A stretch of 64,000 nucleotides of DNA from Notamacropus eugenii (GCF_028372415.1 NC_092872.1:393503853-393567852), one strand, 5' to 3'; counted from the first letter of the stretch, positions 47,483 to 60,362 are shown. Notes: generated by a model not told the origin, from the sequence alone. Numbers and translations: made by a program.

Positions 47483-50400
47483 TTGTAAAACCACCTCTTT
47501 AAGGTCCTGAGTTTTCCCCTAGTTTTAGTATTATAGAATTTGACAAACAAGTATATATGTACCCTTCATGATTTTAGAGGTATTGAGCATATCTTCCCTG
47601 GAATGTATTTACAGATTGAGGAAGCCTAATATTTTTTAAGCTTATTTTAGACTCCATTCAACTGATGGATGAGGAAACAAATAACTATATTTTTTATGTG
47701 GTTTTAGGTTCCTATAATTTTTGAGCACTATATTTGTGAAAGTTATTAAAGCTTCAGTCAATCCTCTCTAGTCTTCTTATCCCTAGTTCTTCAAGTTCAA
47801 GTATTCAAAAGTAATACAGATGCCAAGAGCAATTCTAGATAGACAGAGGTCACACTGACATTGACCTAATAAAGTAGATATTAATTTGTCATTCTTTTGC
47901 CAATAGCTATCAGTGTTCCCCTGCTAATGTGAAAGCACAATAAGACAAAAGCTAGGTTCTTTATGTGGTTTCCACTTTGTGAGGTAAAATCTAAATTTTA
48001 GCATAATCATAAATTTATATTTGATAGTTCATTAGGGTGCTTAGTTAATGCTAAATGACACTAAAATTAAAGCAAAATTCTGTCTCACATATATGGAAGA
48101 AATATGTATAAAAGAAAATGTAAGGATAATCAAGGCATCAAAACAGGTATTAACCAAATTTAAGGAAAGTTTACAGTTGAGCTAAAAGGTAATTCACCAA
48201 AGTAAAATAGCAGCTAAAATCTCAAAACCCAAGTAGTCTCTTTAAATTGACAAAATAGAACAAGCTCTCTTCATGTAAGTGTTAAAGTAAACATAGATCT
48301 TAAGTGGAATAGAAATATTATGAAGTTATCAACATTTTGGTTTTTCTCCCTAGGTTCGTTTTATTGGGTGTTAAGGATTTCTTTGAATGCTAGAGAAATT
48401 GCCTTTGTACATATTAATCTTCCAAAGAGTCACGAAACTGGTGGGAAATTGGAAAAAAAAAAAAGTGATCCATTTGGTAACTGGTAATTCTCTTGTTGAC
48501 TGCGATAGGTACTGGCAAATAAATAAAGACTAAAATCTAGTTAGAAAGAAAATACTATCTTAAGGGGTATATATTGTCCTCAGGTATCCTTTATTAGGAA
48601 CAAAATTAGTGTTTGATTCAAAGTCAGTCTGATAATATTGTCAAATGTCTTTTATCATGCTTCAGAAAGTAGCTGATTATCTTGAAAGAGCTTCAAAAGC
48701 AATTAAGAAAATCCCCTGAAATGCTACATTTCAGACAAGAAAAAATTAGGTATATGGAGAAATATCATGATACTGTACTAGAGAAATAATGAATCTGTAT
48801 ATCATTAGTAATTGCTCCTCCAAAGAATTTACAACATAAAAGGGGTCTGTTAACCTGAGGACAGGAAGCTCAGAGATACTTTTTTTCATTATAAATGCAA
48901 ATGCCTTATAAAATTGAGCTCAGAGTGTTTCTAAATGTCCAAAATGTAATCCAAAACATTGTTTATTACATTTTTGTCTGGCTTCTTTATCTACATTCCA
49001 AACTGCTTTATAAAGTTGATTTTTTTTTTCAGCTGGAAGGTCTGCAATGAAATATAGGCTATTTTGCTCACTAATGTAGAATAGATCTTGAAGGGCAATT
49101 CTGAACCAGGATGAAGGGTAAGGGTTAGCACAGAAGTCATTAAAGGATGATGACAGATGGTAATTGAAAAGACTTTTTAGTTGTTAAATGTGAGGTTTTG
49201 GTAATTTGGTTTTCACTCTCTTTGACAAAGGTAGAGAAAAGACCACTTGTATTATCTTAAACGTCAAATATTCCCCTTCTTATTTAGATATCCCTTATCT
49301 GAACAATTTTTAAAAAATGACCACAGATCTTTGATAATAAGTGGGAGACTAGTAATGTGGGGGATTCATAATAATGGAAAAGTACCGTGCATTAGGTTGA
49401 GTGTTGGCATCACAAAATTGAAAACTTGGAAAAATATATTTTGCATCCCAAATGGACCATTCTTTTACTAAGTAAAATTATTTCACCACTTCCAAACTAC
49501 TGAGATCTTAACCTCCATTTTCCAGCTTTTGAGATATGGATGCATCTATTTCTAATAGAATTTTTCATGATGAAAATCAGGGTGGGGATTGAAACTTATC
49601 ACAGTGTTATTATTCAGTATTTATATAACACTTTCTATTTGTGAAGTGCTTGAAGGTCTCTTAAATATGAAATGTTCCCAAATAACCTTGGGCTCATTTT
49701 TCATCTTTATCAGAATCCCATGGAACTAAACCAATCAAGAAACTCTTTGAAAAGTCAACAGGAGCCTCAGGCTTTGGACCTAACAGTGCAGCATGGAGCA
49801 ACAGGCCCACTGGCACTCAAGACAGTCTGAGCAAATAAGGATGACACTCATTTAAGAACCCATGTTTAAGTGAGCTGAAGACTTCACCTTCTCAGAGGAG
49901 AAGCATCCTAAGCATCCCAGAGCAGAAGAAAATTCAGAAGCCTTTTAACTTCATGCTCACCTACTCAGATTAGAAATGGGTCCCAAGATAAAGTCTCTAT
50001 TTTATTTTACATGCAACAGACCACATTAAAATATATTCTTGCACAGAAGGCCAGTTTGATCAGGGAAAAGTTGTGAAGCAGAAGAAATTTGACATCACTG
50101 CCCCTTTGGCCTGTTTTTAGCATGTCCCTTTTCCTGAGAAATATAGTGTGATCAGGGATATTCTGGAGTCAGAGCTAGAACTTGCTCATGAGAGTCAATT
50201 GTTAAGTTTTCAGAGTGTACACTTACACCTCAAAAATCAGCAAATGGTATTAATCAGGGCTTGATTTATTCCTTTGTTGATTGTCTAACCTTAAGAAAGT
50301 GATGGAGAAAATGCTTATTGTGCAGATTAGAAATGTGTCCTGTGTTTTGAAAGAACAGGTGGTTAAACATTTGTCAGCATACCTTTGGGTGTAATGGAAG

Positions 50401-50555
50401 GGGCACTGTGGATACTGAAGACAGAAAACCAGCTCTTAGGCTCGTTTACCAAATCTAAAAGTAATTTCTTAAATTTTATCCTAAAATTATATCCAAATTC
50501 TTAACATCAACAGTTACATATACTGTTAGGTACTGCTAACTGTCCTGTCCTCTTA
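47483..50555. other. 3-kb intergenic stretch without recognisable element
   Basis: Unlike the rest of the intergenic region, this block shows no clear SINE, LINE or simple repeat and no coding exon. I cannot tell unique sequence from very old repeats by eye. Confidence 0.4.
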
Positions 50556-50755
50556 GATCAGGAGTTGTTTAACTTTTTGTTTTCTTTGGGCAGTCTGATG
50601 AAGTCCATGAGTCCTTTCTTAGTGTTTTGAATGAAAGAAATGCTAAAGTTCAGTTAGAGATTAGTAAAAACAAACCAAAAAACCCCATATTTTAAACTCG
50701 TAGATTTCTTGAACTTGATCCACAGAATCCCTGAGGGTCCACAAATCACAGGTCA
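50556..50755. mobile_element. Possible hAT-like element, diverged
   Basis: gttgtttaactttttgtttt, tgaagtccatgagtcctttc and cctgagggtccacaaatc recall the hAT-like elements at 18.7 and 55.9 kb, but the ends are poor. Confidence 0.35.
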
Positions 50756-50789
50756 ATAGTCTCTTTCATTGATGCTTGGTTCTGCCGGG

Positions 50790-51765
50790 TTATTTCATGA
50801 TACCACCTTCTTGTTGTTAATCCTACCTTACCGACCAATTTGTAATATTCTTTGCTGGATCATCATCCATGTCACAGTTCCTAATTGGGTACCCCAATGC
50901 TTTCTTATCTCTCTTCTTTCTGTAGGCTCTTATGGTGACCTCAATTGAGTTGTGGGCTCAGTTGTCATCTCTAAGTATATGACCGCCAACCATTGCCTGC
51001 TCAGCTATAGTCTCTTATCAACAACTTGGACATTTGGTCCAACAAATTGGACATTTGAAATTGAATGTCCCATAGACATCCCACATTTACCTTGTTCAAA
51101 AATGAACCCATTATCTTTTCCCTCAAATCCACCTCTCTTCTTAGCTTCCTGATATGTATCAAGGCAAACACCATCTTTTCAGTCATGCAGATTCACGAAC
51201 TCAAAATGATATTTGACCCTCATTCTCCTTTACTCCCTCCACCCCAATTAATCAATTGCCCAGTCTTGTCAAACTAACCTCCACAACATCTCAAAACTTT
51301 CTCCTCTGCACCCACCTGACCACCACCTTATTTCAGTCCCCTTTTATATTCATAATCAAATAGAAACTTCTCTATTTGGCATTTAAAATTTTTCACAATC
51401 TGGTTTCAGCCTAACTCTTCCAAACTTAGTATACATCATGCTCCTTCATATATTTAGTGTGCAACATATTCCATATACTCTATGGCCCAGAAAAAGTGGC
51501 TGTCTTGCTGTTCTTCTCATGCAACATTCCATCTTCAACCCCTGTGCCTTTGCATGCAGGCTGTCCTTTATGTTTGGAAAGCATTATTTCCTCACTTCTA
51601 CCTCTTGAAAAATTCTATTTTCCTTCAAAACTTACTTTATATGCCCCTTTTTACAAGAGGCCTTTTCTGATTTTCCAAGCTATTAGTGCTTCCCCCTCCA
51701 AAAAAAATTTCTTTGGTCTTACTTATACCTGCACACATGCTTCTCCCTTCCAAAAAAATAATAGT
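50790..51765 (+). mobile_element. L2 LINE, ~1 kb (ORF2 end and 3' region)
   Basis: aaaatgaacccattatcttt, tcccctcaaatccacctc-like text, tggtttcagcctaactcttc, tgtgcctttgcatgcaggct and cttcaaaacttactttatat are the ordered L2 landmarks, in sense orientation. Confidence 0.8.
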
Positions 51766-51767
51766 GG

Positions 51768-52008
51768 TGAGTGTTTTATATGGTAGTTTAAGGTTTGCAA
51801 AGCACTTTACAAATATCTCATTCTCAAAACAACACTGGGAGATAGGTGCTATTTGTCCCAATTTTACAGATGACAAAACTAGGCAGAAAGAGGTTAAGTG
51901 ATTACCCAGGGTCACGCTAGTAATAAATTTCTCAGGCTGTATTTGAATTCAGTTCTCTTCTGATTCCAGGTACAGTGCTCTATCCACTGCTCTACCTAGC
52001 TGCCAACA
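51768..52008 (-). mobile_element. Ther1/MIR SINE, near full length (antisense)
   Basis: tttgcaaagcactttacaaa, aattttacagatgacaaaac, gattacccagggtcacgcta, ctctatccactgctctacct and agctgcc. A nearly complete ~240-bp copy. Confidence 0.88.
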
Positions 52009-52379
52009 GAATGAAAGTCCTTTCAAAGTAGAGACAGTTGCATTTTAAAATATATTAGGAGCTTCATAGCTTGTTGATTGACTGCCTGGGTGAACTGGGA
52101 TAATAATGATCACAACAACATCGTTTAAAGTTTGCAAAGTATTTTACGTGTGTTTTGTCATTTAAGCGACAAGTTCGTAATCCTTTCTAGGACTTTGTTT
52201 CCTCATATGTTGGTGTAGGATTAGATGGTTTCTGCTATCCTTTATAACACTAGACATTACAATATTTTTTTGGTGTCTCTCCTTTCCTATATAAGTTCTC
52301 ATAATTCCCATGCTAGATGTAAAAGGCTACCCATTATGGTATCCTGTTGGTCCTGATCTTTCATTTCTTTAATTTTCAC

Positions 52380-52865
52380 TTTTCTTTTTATTAAAAAAAA
52401 AAAAATCCTGGTTTAACAAACATCAGCAAACATGAATATTTCCATATTCAAATAATGGAAAAAAGAGGTTGTATATGAATTAGTAAATCTCTATTATGTA
52501 AGATTTTTTTATGTAGTATCAATACTGCCATACTTCTCTGTGTCACCTTCTCAACTATCTTCTATGTATTTTAATATGTTTCATTGACTGTTTTTAATAA
52601 CACTATTACTATCTATCCAATTTCCCCCACCCATTTCCCCTGACAAAGAACAAAATAAAATAATAGTAACAGCAGCTACAAAACTCCACCTCCATTATAG
52701 CAAAAAAGTATAATCAAGCAAAACAATCAGTACATTGACCATCTCTATCATTTTGCACTGTTGATCCATTCATTACCTGTCTACCAAGAGTGGGGAAGCA
52801 TGAATCATCATCTATCTTGTAGTTGTCCCCATTTTGTCCAAGCTAAGATCCCTTCTTTCTCTCTT
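52380..52865 (-). mobile_element. Old L1 3' UTR fragment (antisense)
   Basis: catcagcaaacatgaatatt, tgtagttgtccccattttgt and A/C-rich text between them follow the antisense L1 3' UTR in a diverged form. Confidence 0.5.
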
Positions 52866-52894
52866 CCTCTCATCAAAACTTACCTGTCCTGTGT

Positions 52895-53092
52895 TATGTT
52901 CACTCAGGACTTTGTGACTTGCTTGCGAATCTGAGGCAAATGTGACACTTTACCCTGTTTGCCTCAGTTTCCTCATTTGTAAAATGATTTGGAAAAAGAA
53001 ATGCCAAACCGCTGGAGTATTTTTGCCAAGAAAAGCCCAAAAGAGTAACAGAATCAGACATGACTGAAAAACAACTGAACAAGTAAACCAGG
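52895..53092 (+). mobile_element. Marsupial SINE, 3' part with tail
   Basis: tttgcctcagtttcctcatt, tgtaaaatgatttggaaaaa, gccaaaccgctggagtattt, gactgaaaaacaactgaaca: the common marsupial SINE ending (cgactgaa..ctgaacaac type). Confidence 0.8.
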
Positions 53093-53099
53093 AAGAATC

Positions 53100-54055
53100 C
53101 TGTGAAAATGGTACAATGAGCAAACAGCAGAAAAAGATCCTGATAATCTGAAGGGCAAAGGAGCTAAGATTACAACCAAGAATCACCTATCCAGCAAAAC
53201 TGAGTAAAATTTTTTGGGAGGAAAATGGACATTTAATGAGAGAATTTCCAAACATTTCTGATGAAAAGACCAGAGCTGATGCACTGTTGGTATAGCTGTG
53301 AATTGGTACAGTCTTTCTGGAAAGCAAATTGGAATTATGCCCTAAAAGTCACTAATTGTACATACGTACCCTTTAACCTAGTGATAACACTACTACTACT
53401 ACTAATCGCTACAAAAAGATCAAGGAACAAGCAAAGGATCCCTATGTACAAAAATATTTATAGCAACTTCAAAAAAATAGCTAAGAACTGAAAAGCAAGG
53501 AGTAGGGGGCATTCCCCATCCTGAGGAATGGCAAAAAAATTATGGTACGTGAATGTGATGGAATATTATTGCACTAAAAGAAATGATGAGTTGAAGGGTA
53601 TCAGAGGAAAATGGGACTTGTATGAATGGATGCAGAGTAAAGTGATAGCAGCCAGGAGAACACCTTATACAAAAACAGCAACATTGTAAATACAAATAAC
53701 CTTGAAAAACTTCGGAAAACTCTCAGTTCAGTGATGACTACAATTCCAGTTTGCTGATAATGAAGTGATGCAACTTATCATATGTCTCAGAAAGAGACAT
53801 ACATTTCTGAATTTGGCTTTTCTTGATCATGCATATTTATTATGAGGATTTATTATTATTATTTTTTACAAAAGGGGATGGGGAGAGTTGAGATAGTAGG
53901 AAAGTTTAATGAAAGGGCAGCAAAAAATAAAAATGAAAATGGACTAAAAGGACTCATTAGTATATTTTAAAATTTTACAGAAGAGATTGGAAAGAAAGCC
54001 AAAAAAACAAACAACCACATATAAGAAGGAATATTTGAAAAATTGCATATTGAAT
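53100..54055 (+). mobile_element. L1 3' end, sense, with a rearranged junction
   Basis: Plus-strand peptide HCWYSCELVQSFWKANWNY matches L1 ORF2p (human has HCWWDCKLVQPLWK). It is followed by the rest of the ORF2 end and 3' UTR (gaatattattgcactaaaag, ggggatggggagag). The 53100-53275 part (caagaatcacctatccagca) does not directly precede this region in L1, so the copy looks internally deleted or composite. Confidence 0.75.
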
Positions 54056-54194
54056 TTATCATATTTATCATCAAAACAAAAGGCAAGCTGTGCATAATAT
54101 TCATGGCTTCACATATAATACCCTTTTTCTATTCTATTTTGTACATAGAATTGCTCATTTTATTAAGTATTTAAGTTTGGAATGATATAAAATT

Positions 54195-54582
54195 AAAAAA
54201 CTCCATGTGAACATCAGCTGAAGGAATTGAGGACATTTAATTTGGAGAAGAGAAAATCTAGGTGGAAGTGGGGGAAGGAAGTGATAACTGTTTCAGATAT
54301 TTACAAAAGTTATCATTTGGAAGAGGGTTTAGACCTACCCTGTTATGGGGAATAATGGGTGGAAACTGCAAATAAGCAAATTTGGGATTGATATTAGGAA
54401 AAATTTTCTAATAACTAGATTTATTCCAAAGTGGAATAGGAGAGAAATAATGGGTTCTCTCTGGAGTCCTTAAAGCCTAGATCATCAGACAAATGTGTAG
54501 CAAATATACTTGTTCAAGAATAACTTGGATTAGATAGCCCTTGAGATGTCTTCTTCATAGGAATCCTGTGATTCTGTAATTT
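54195..54582 (+). mobile_element. CR1/L3-like LINE 3' end
   Basis: Ordered landmarks: catttaatttggagaagaga, gtgataactgtttcagatat, gtttagacctaccctgttat, gaaaaattttctaataacta, aaagtggaataggag and a closing ggaatcctgtgattctgta. Long and well ordered. Confidence 0.85.
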
Positions 54583-54879
54583 TTGTAAGACTTTCAATGA
54601 TTGGGAAGGCTCCAACTCTAACCCTAATCCTAAATGCCTCTGACAGATATTTCCCTTAATACACTGGAGCTGGCTCTCATATTTTAGCATTTTCAGATTG
54701 TTACTGGAAATTTCAGGTATCAGTGTGGGAGACATTTTTGGTCAGGGAGACTTTTGAATGTTTCACAAATTATTTCACTTGACTTCATCCAATTGTATGG
54801 TAGGCTTTGCCTTTTATTCCACTTCACTTGTACTTGATGCACACATTTTTTGATCAATAGGATTTTGAATATTTTAGAG

Positions 54880-55085
54880 GGACAGTGCTATATAGAGGAT
54901 AGAGATCTGACTTAACAAGCCAAAAATATCTAGGTTTAAATCTTGCCTTTCACATCTACTTGCTGTTCAATCCTGGGTAAGTAACTTAACCTCTCGTATT
55001 TAGGAAACTCTCTACGACTATAAGTTTCAGAGAAAGTAGATGACTAGCACTGGTAGAAGTTCCTTAGACCAATGAAATCAAAGCT
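54880..55085 (+). mobile_element. tRNA-derived SINE with second domain (Mar1-like)
   Basis: tagaggatagagatctgact, gtaagtaacttaacctctcg, gaaactctctacgactataa, cactggtagaagttccttag, accaatgaaatc. Most complete of the three copies of this type. Confidence 0.75.
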
Positions 55086-55629
55086 CTTCTCCTTATCCCT
55101 GTTTTTATTATACTTGAAGTGGTAAAACTGCAGGAAATTAAATAAATCAATTTGTTATTTGCTTTTTATTTGAATGAGAGAAACCTATTAGTTAGTGTTG
55201 TAGTTGAGGAAAGTCAGTGACCCATTCCAAATTTTCAACAGAAATAAGTATACAACTGAATGATGATACTAGATGTTTAATGGTACCATGTCACAGGAAA
55301 TCCCCATTATATGCTTCATTCAGTCTGGAAACCAAAAGCACTATTCATTTTTTAATAGCAAATACAAATGCATTTAAGTTGTATACTGTAATATATTCTG
55401 TAACAAATGTTATGAATTGCCAGGGAATAAAATGAAGAATCTAACTTCTATCCTACATCAACAATAATGTTAACAACCAGCTCCTTGTTAACCTTGTTTA
55501 GGAGAGATGAGTGTATTCACTTAATTAATTTCTGCCTAAATTTATATTCCACTTTAGATGAAAACATTTGATATTTTTAAACCTGAAATATCTCCCATCC
55601 ACCCACCCCAGCCTGTAATTTTGTGTGAA

Positions 55630-55905
55630 TGAGGGGTCAGTCAATTAACAATAAATTAACATTTACTAAGCCCTACTGACTGTGAGGAATTGTAGTAAAC
55701 ACAAATAGCCAAAGGCACATGATACTCTTTATCTTCACATAATTTAGGCTATAGCTGGGAGACAAAACAAACTGGAAAAATAAAATTAATACTCAGATGA
55801 AACAAATGTTTATAGCACAACTGACTGTGATTCATAAGGTGCTAGATTCCAATTTGCTTTACTACTTGCATAAATTGGTATTCTCATCTCACTGAACATT
55901 TTAAG
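55630..55905 (+). mobile_element. L2-like and MIR-like remnants
   Basis: aaattaacatttactaagcc and gctgggagacaaaac (L2-like), then tttatagcacaactgac and attctcatctcactgaac (MIR-like). Weak. Confidence 0.4.
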
Positions 55906-55934
55906 GTGTAGCATCATGGAGAACTTGACTCAAT

Positions 55935-56133
55935 TGGAGGTTGTTAACCTTTCTTGGGTCATGGTCCCCTTTTGCAGTGTAGTGAAGTTTATGGACCCCT
56001 TCTCACAATAATGCTTTAAAATGCACAAAATAAAATGCATAGGATTACAAAGGAATTCAATTGTGCTGAAATGTGGTTATCGAAATAGTTTGGAAGGGGA
56101 AAAACTTCAGAGACTCCAGGTTAAGGAATTCTG
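55935..56133. mobile_element. hAT-like non-autonomous DNA transposon
   Basis: gaggttgttaacctttcttg at one end and ccaggttaaggaattctg at the other are inverted repeats. Inside are atggtccccttttgcagtg, cccttctcacaataatgctt and cataggattacaaaggaatt, shared with the 1.1-kb copy. Confidence 0.75.
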
Positions 56134-56494
56134 CTGTAAATCTCTTAAAATTGTGTGTATACCAATGGAATACAATTATCCCTTGCTTCTGATACATAAA
56201 TAAATTAACTTTTTTTACTTTGGGCATTATTTTTTAGACAATGTCTTTTATACCACTTCTCCTGCCCAGTTCTTTGTTAATTATATGTTGAAACCTATTA
56301 TGTCCACCACACGCCTCTCCATTGCTCTGTTGTGATCTGCAAATTAAATATTTCCAAATTCTTATGTACTACAACTTGCAGAATCATCCAGAATAAGAAA
56401 AAAGACCTTTGTGTCTGGTAAGACACTTGAGACCTTTTGGGTCTGTCAGTGTGTGTGTCTGTTTATAAGGATGCACATAAACATACATATATAT

Positions 56495-56632
56495 GTGTAT
56501 ATATGGAAATAGCAAACTACTTCAGTATTTTTGTGAAGAAAACCCCATGAACAGCAGTGATCTGATATGGTCCACAGGGACATGAAGAATCAGACACCAC
56601 TGAATAACTCAAAAAGAACAACAACAAATATG
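56495..56632 (+). mobile_element. Marsupial SINE 3' tail
   Basis: gaaatagcaaactacttcag, gaagaaaaccccatgaacag, gaatcagacaccactgaata, caacaacaaa tail. Flanked by (TG)n runs at about 56440 and 56640. Confidence 0.8.
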
Positions 56633-56859
56633 TGTTGCGAATGTGTATGTGTGTGTGTAGTTCTTTATGTCCACAATACATGTCCACACACACACTTATC
56701 TACTGCATATCATAGTTTGGACAATAAATATTCTTCATCTACTTGACTTTTCCTGAGTGGATTATTAGATCAAACTTTTTGATTATTTATTTATCATTTA
56801 GGAGGCTCTACAATGCAAAATGACTTTTACAAATAGGATCATCTTGAAGTCCCTCCCAT

Positions 56860-57330
56860 CTGTAATGCCCCACACCTCTCCTTCTTTTTGGACTCTGCAC
56901 TGCCTCTCTTCCATGACAGTGGGAAACAGGTGAGCATATGTCTCCCTGTGTTACCCTGAGAGATCTTATGTACCTGTACCTTTCTGGAAGTTTTATTATT
57001 GTATGTATTGTTCTATAGAGTGTTAATATTTACATACAAACAGTACTCTGTTCTTATTTCATGCTTTCATCAAGAATACATGAGAATACCCTTATATAAT
57101 AAGAAACTAGGCAGATAGTTTTCAGCATCTTCTCAATCATCCTGTTTTTGTAAGAGGGTCTGATTTTTTTTCCCAAGACTTTGGTATCCTACCCTATTTA
57201 AATACATTGTAGATTGTATACTTACTAACCTGAAAATTGCATTCCCTCTGGCTAGGAATTCCTTTATATGTTTTTGATCTACCTTTGTTCTCTTTAGTGT
57301 CGTTTCCACTTCCTCATTTAGCACATTGCA
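56860..57330 (-). mobile_element. RTE/Bov-B-like LINE, reverse-transcriptase fragment
   Basis: Minus-strand frame 57324-57133 reads LNEEVETTLKRTKVDQKHIK, then EFLARGNAIFRLVS and a closing LLQKQDD. This follows the RTE block EEVxxALKxMKxGKAPGPD...AEFLxAGG...LLxKKGD. The catalytic core is degraded. Together with 23.1 kb it shows old RTE activity, the likely source of the RTE-type SINEs here. Confidence 0.65.
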
Positions 57331-57904
57331 GTTCCGTTGTTACTGAATGACAAAAGAGCTTGTGGCAACCTTTGTAGACCTTTTCCATCTTGAGGCAGTT
57401 CATTGACTTCCTTGCAGTTTCATCTCTAAATACCTTTGCACTGATCTGGGTTGGTCTCTTACCAAGCTGTCTGTAAACTTGCTATTTTTTCCGTTGCTTC
57501 TTATTTTAAGTGGCAATTAAGACTTCTTGAAGTAAAGACTCTTCCCCTTCTCTCCATCCCTCCCCTTGTCAATCCCAATGTGACTACATTCCATCTAAAT
57601 AGGAAGAACCATCATTGGGGTAATTTCCCTACTTCATTTCTCCTTGCTTTTATCAACCAGACAATTCACACCCCAAGAGGCAAGTGTGGGAAGATCGATA
57701 TGGTTATTTATACCACTTACACGAGCTATGAGTTACCAACCACAGTGAGATGAACACCTCTAGGCTTTATCATTTATCTTGCTGCTATGCTTGCTAGACC
57801 ACTTGGCAATATCACAACCTGCTGGTATGCCATAAGAATTCCTGCACCTTGCTGTCCACCTTGCCATTACACTATTGGAATTTCTGGGCCTTTCTATATT
57901 CCTT

Positions 57905-58345
57905 TCAGCTAAACTTGTAATTGACTTTGATTTGAGTGAAGGAGGGCTTTGCAAAGTCACCAGCATCATTTTTTCCTGCAGAGCCATCTGGGTCCAGTGG
58001 CCTGATATTGATCAGGACAACTGGAGATGGCCCAGGATTCAGTGGGAGACACTGACCTTTTTAAGCTAAAGTCTTTTTAAGTTCTCACTTTGAGTGAGGC
58101 AATGCCCGTTCAGTGAATAGGCCTCTTTAAGAAGTGAAGCAAGAAATGATCCTTTTAATGGGAGGAATCAAACCGGGAGGGGAAGACCCTCAAGGTTGTT
58201 GGTCAAAAGAGAAATAGTTACTATTTACATTCTCTCTGAGCCAGGAGTGCCCAAAAAATAACCACTAAGTGGTGCTTGGGCAGGTACCTATTGTCCAATC
58301 CATGAGATCCAGAGTGAGTTGGGTTTAAGGCTTGGTCTTTGAGGA
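57905..58345 (-). mobile_element. RTE-derived marsupial SINE, long copy
   Basis: gagtgaaggagggctttgca, gagccatctgggtccagtgg, gacaactggagatggcccag, agtgaggcaatgcccgttca and gcttgggcaggtacctattg align in order with 63.5-64.0 kb. Its 3' tail side (left) is replaced by unrelated sequence at 57750-57905. Confidence 0.75.
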
Positions 58346-60105
58346 AGAAATCTAGTCAGTAAACCCTAAGTTAACTAGGGAGATGATGAAGACTACCATG
58401 AAATCACTCTTTAGATACATTATAAAGCCAGCCCTACTGACTCTTGTATACTTGCCTCCAAAGAATACTAGTAATCCAGCCTTCCATTTATCCATAACTT
58501 TCTTTTTGTCTTTTTTGTTTAATTTAGCATGACTGTCAACATTAATGTGATCATTTTATCCAATTGTATACCTGATCCTTGGTGCACTGTATAGCTTATG
58601 GGTTGATAAGTTTTAGCTATGAAGCAATATTTTTTTAATAATTAGAACTGTGTTTTTATATCCAAATAATTGTTAAGCCTTTTAAAGTAGTCACTTTGGG
58701 AAATTAAATGCTTACTTTAATAATGATGCTTCTGTTCAAATATTTTTGGAAGTTATTGTGAATCTCCTTCAGAAACAGTTTAAAAAGCATATAATAAACT
58801 GATCTTATTACTTTATAGTTATGTCATTTTAATGAAAAACTTTTATCCAAATTAATCATTCACTTTATTTGGCTTTATCATATTTTTGGCTCTTTTCAGA
58901 AATCAAGTCCACTTACAAAAGAGAGACAGAAGATGATCAGAAGAATAGGTCAAAGGGGCTTATTTAGAATGGACCAGCCAATCAACATTGATTAATCACT
59001 TACCATGTGACAGGCACTGTTCTAAGAGGAAGAGAAGTTGATCCTGCTCTCAAATTGTAGACTTTGTAATATGGGAGACAAAATGAAATTACTAAGCAGG
59101 TAGAAGACATTCAGAACAGATAAAGGTAATGTCAAAAGCAAGAGGTACTAGGAATTGTCTCCCACTTTCCCATTTCCCAACAAATGACTGACTGTGGGAC
59201 TACTGCAAAATTCTTTCCCTTCTCCATTTTTCTCTAGGTCAGGCATCTTAGGAAGAGATATCATGTAACTTAAGAAAATGTCCTGCTACCTGATGGTTCA
59301 TTCAGTATAATTTTCCATTAACTGGCACAATTACATATAATAGATACTCATAGCAATGACTGAGATCTTAAAGTACCTTCTGAATTTATAAATAGAAGTC
59401 ATTATGTTCTAAATAATTTAGCATACAATTGTATTTTATTGGATTTGAATTACAGTTATTGAGTAGACATAACTTAAGAAAGTGCTTTTGCACGGCATAT
59501 GTCTTTGAAAAATATGGGTTTAAATATGGTAACATTCCCTAAATCAGAATGTCTGATACTTTAGCCATCCTGTGAGAATTCAATCTAATTGTCTTCCTTT
59601 GATTTCATTTTCTCTCCTTTAAAGGCTTTGACCATCACTGCACTATGAATAACTAAAGAAGGAACTCACTAAAATTTCAACTCTTCTCCTTTACTCAGTA
59701 GCACAAGGTGTTGATGAGGCAGAGATGAGAGAACCAGCAAGTTGGAAATCGTAGCTATATAATTGTAGCAAAAATTTAATTTAAAGAATAAAACAATTCA
59801 CAAATAAATAAGCAATTCTCTGACTATTCAAGAGTTTGTTATGCATTTCCTCATATGTTTTTGGGTAATTGTATTTTGTAGTCTCCAGATACTCTAGTGT
59901 TTATAGGTTGAAGTTTAAGGCTAACATACCTCTGAATAAGTGAAGAAATGTGCATGTGGAATATAATTTCAAAGAATCAGAGACTCCAAATTTCAAAGGA
60001 ATTTAGAGAAGTTGAAATTCAGAGCATCTAATCTAGTCTCCTGCCTCATACATGACTCTCTTCTACAATTTAATCAGTAGCATTATCAAATATGCAAAAT
60101 AGTGA
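58346..60105. other. Intergenic: mostly unassigned
   Basis: A weak L2-like piece at 58975-59130 (cacttaccatgtgacaggca, then gatcctgctctcaaattgta) and a short antisense MIR3-like tail at 59985-60060. Otherwise nothing recognised. Confidence 0.4.
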
Positions 60106-60107
60106 CT

Positions 60108-60362
60108 AATAATAAAAGCTAACATTTACATAGCATTTCTTATGTACCAGGCATTGTACTAAGCTCTTTACAATTATCATCTCATTTGATTTTCACAACA
60201 GCCCTGGGAGGCAGATGCCATTGTTAGCTCCATTTTACAGAGGAGGAAACTGAAGCAAACAGAAGTTAAGTGATTTGCCCAGGGTCACAAAGCTATTAAG
60301 TGTTTGAGGCTGAGTTTGAACTCAGGTCTGAGTTTGAACTCCCTGCACCACCTAGCTGCCCA
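60108..60362 (-). mobile_element. Ther1/MIR SINE, near full length (antisense)
   Basis: cttatgtaccaggcattgta, cattttacagaggaggaaac, tttgcccagggtcacaaagc, then caccacctagctgccc. It carries a 16-bp internal tandem duplication (ctgagtttgaactcag, then tctgagtttgaactcc). Confidence 0.9.

Noticed and set aside
51457-51786. 109-codon plus-strand frame
   Set aside because: It lies within a sense L2 element and its T/C-rich composition explains the length; no host protein match.
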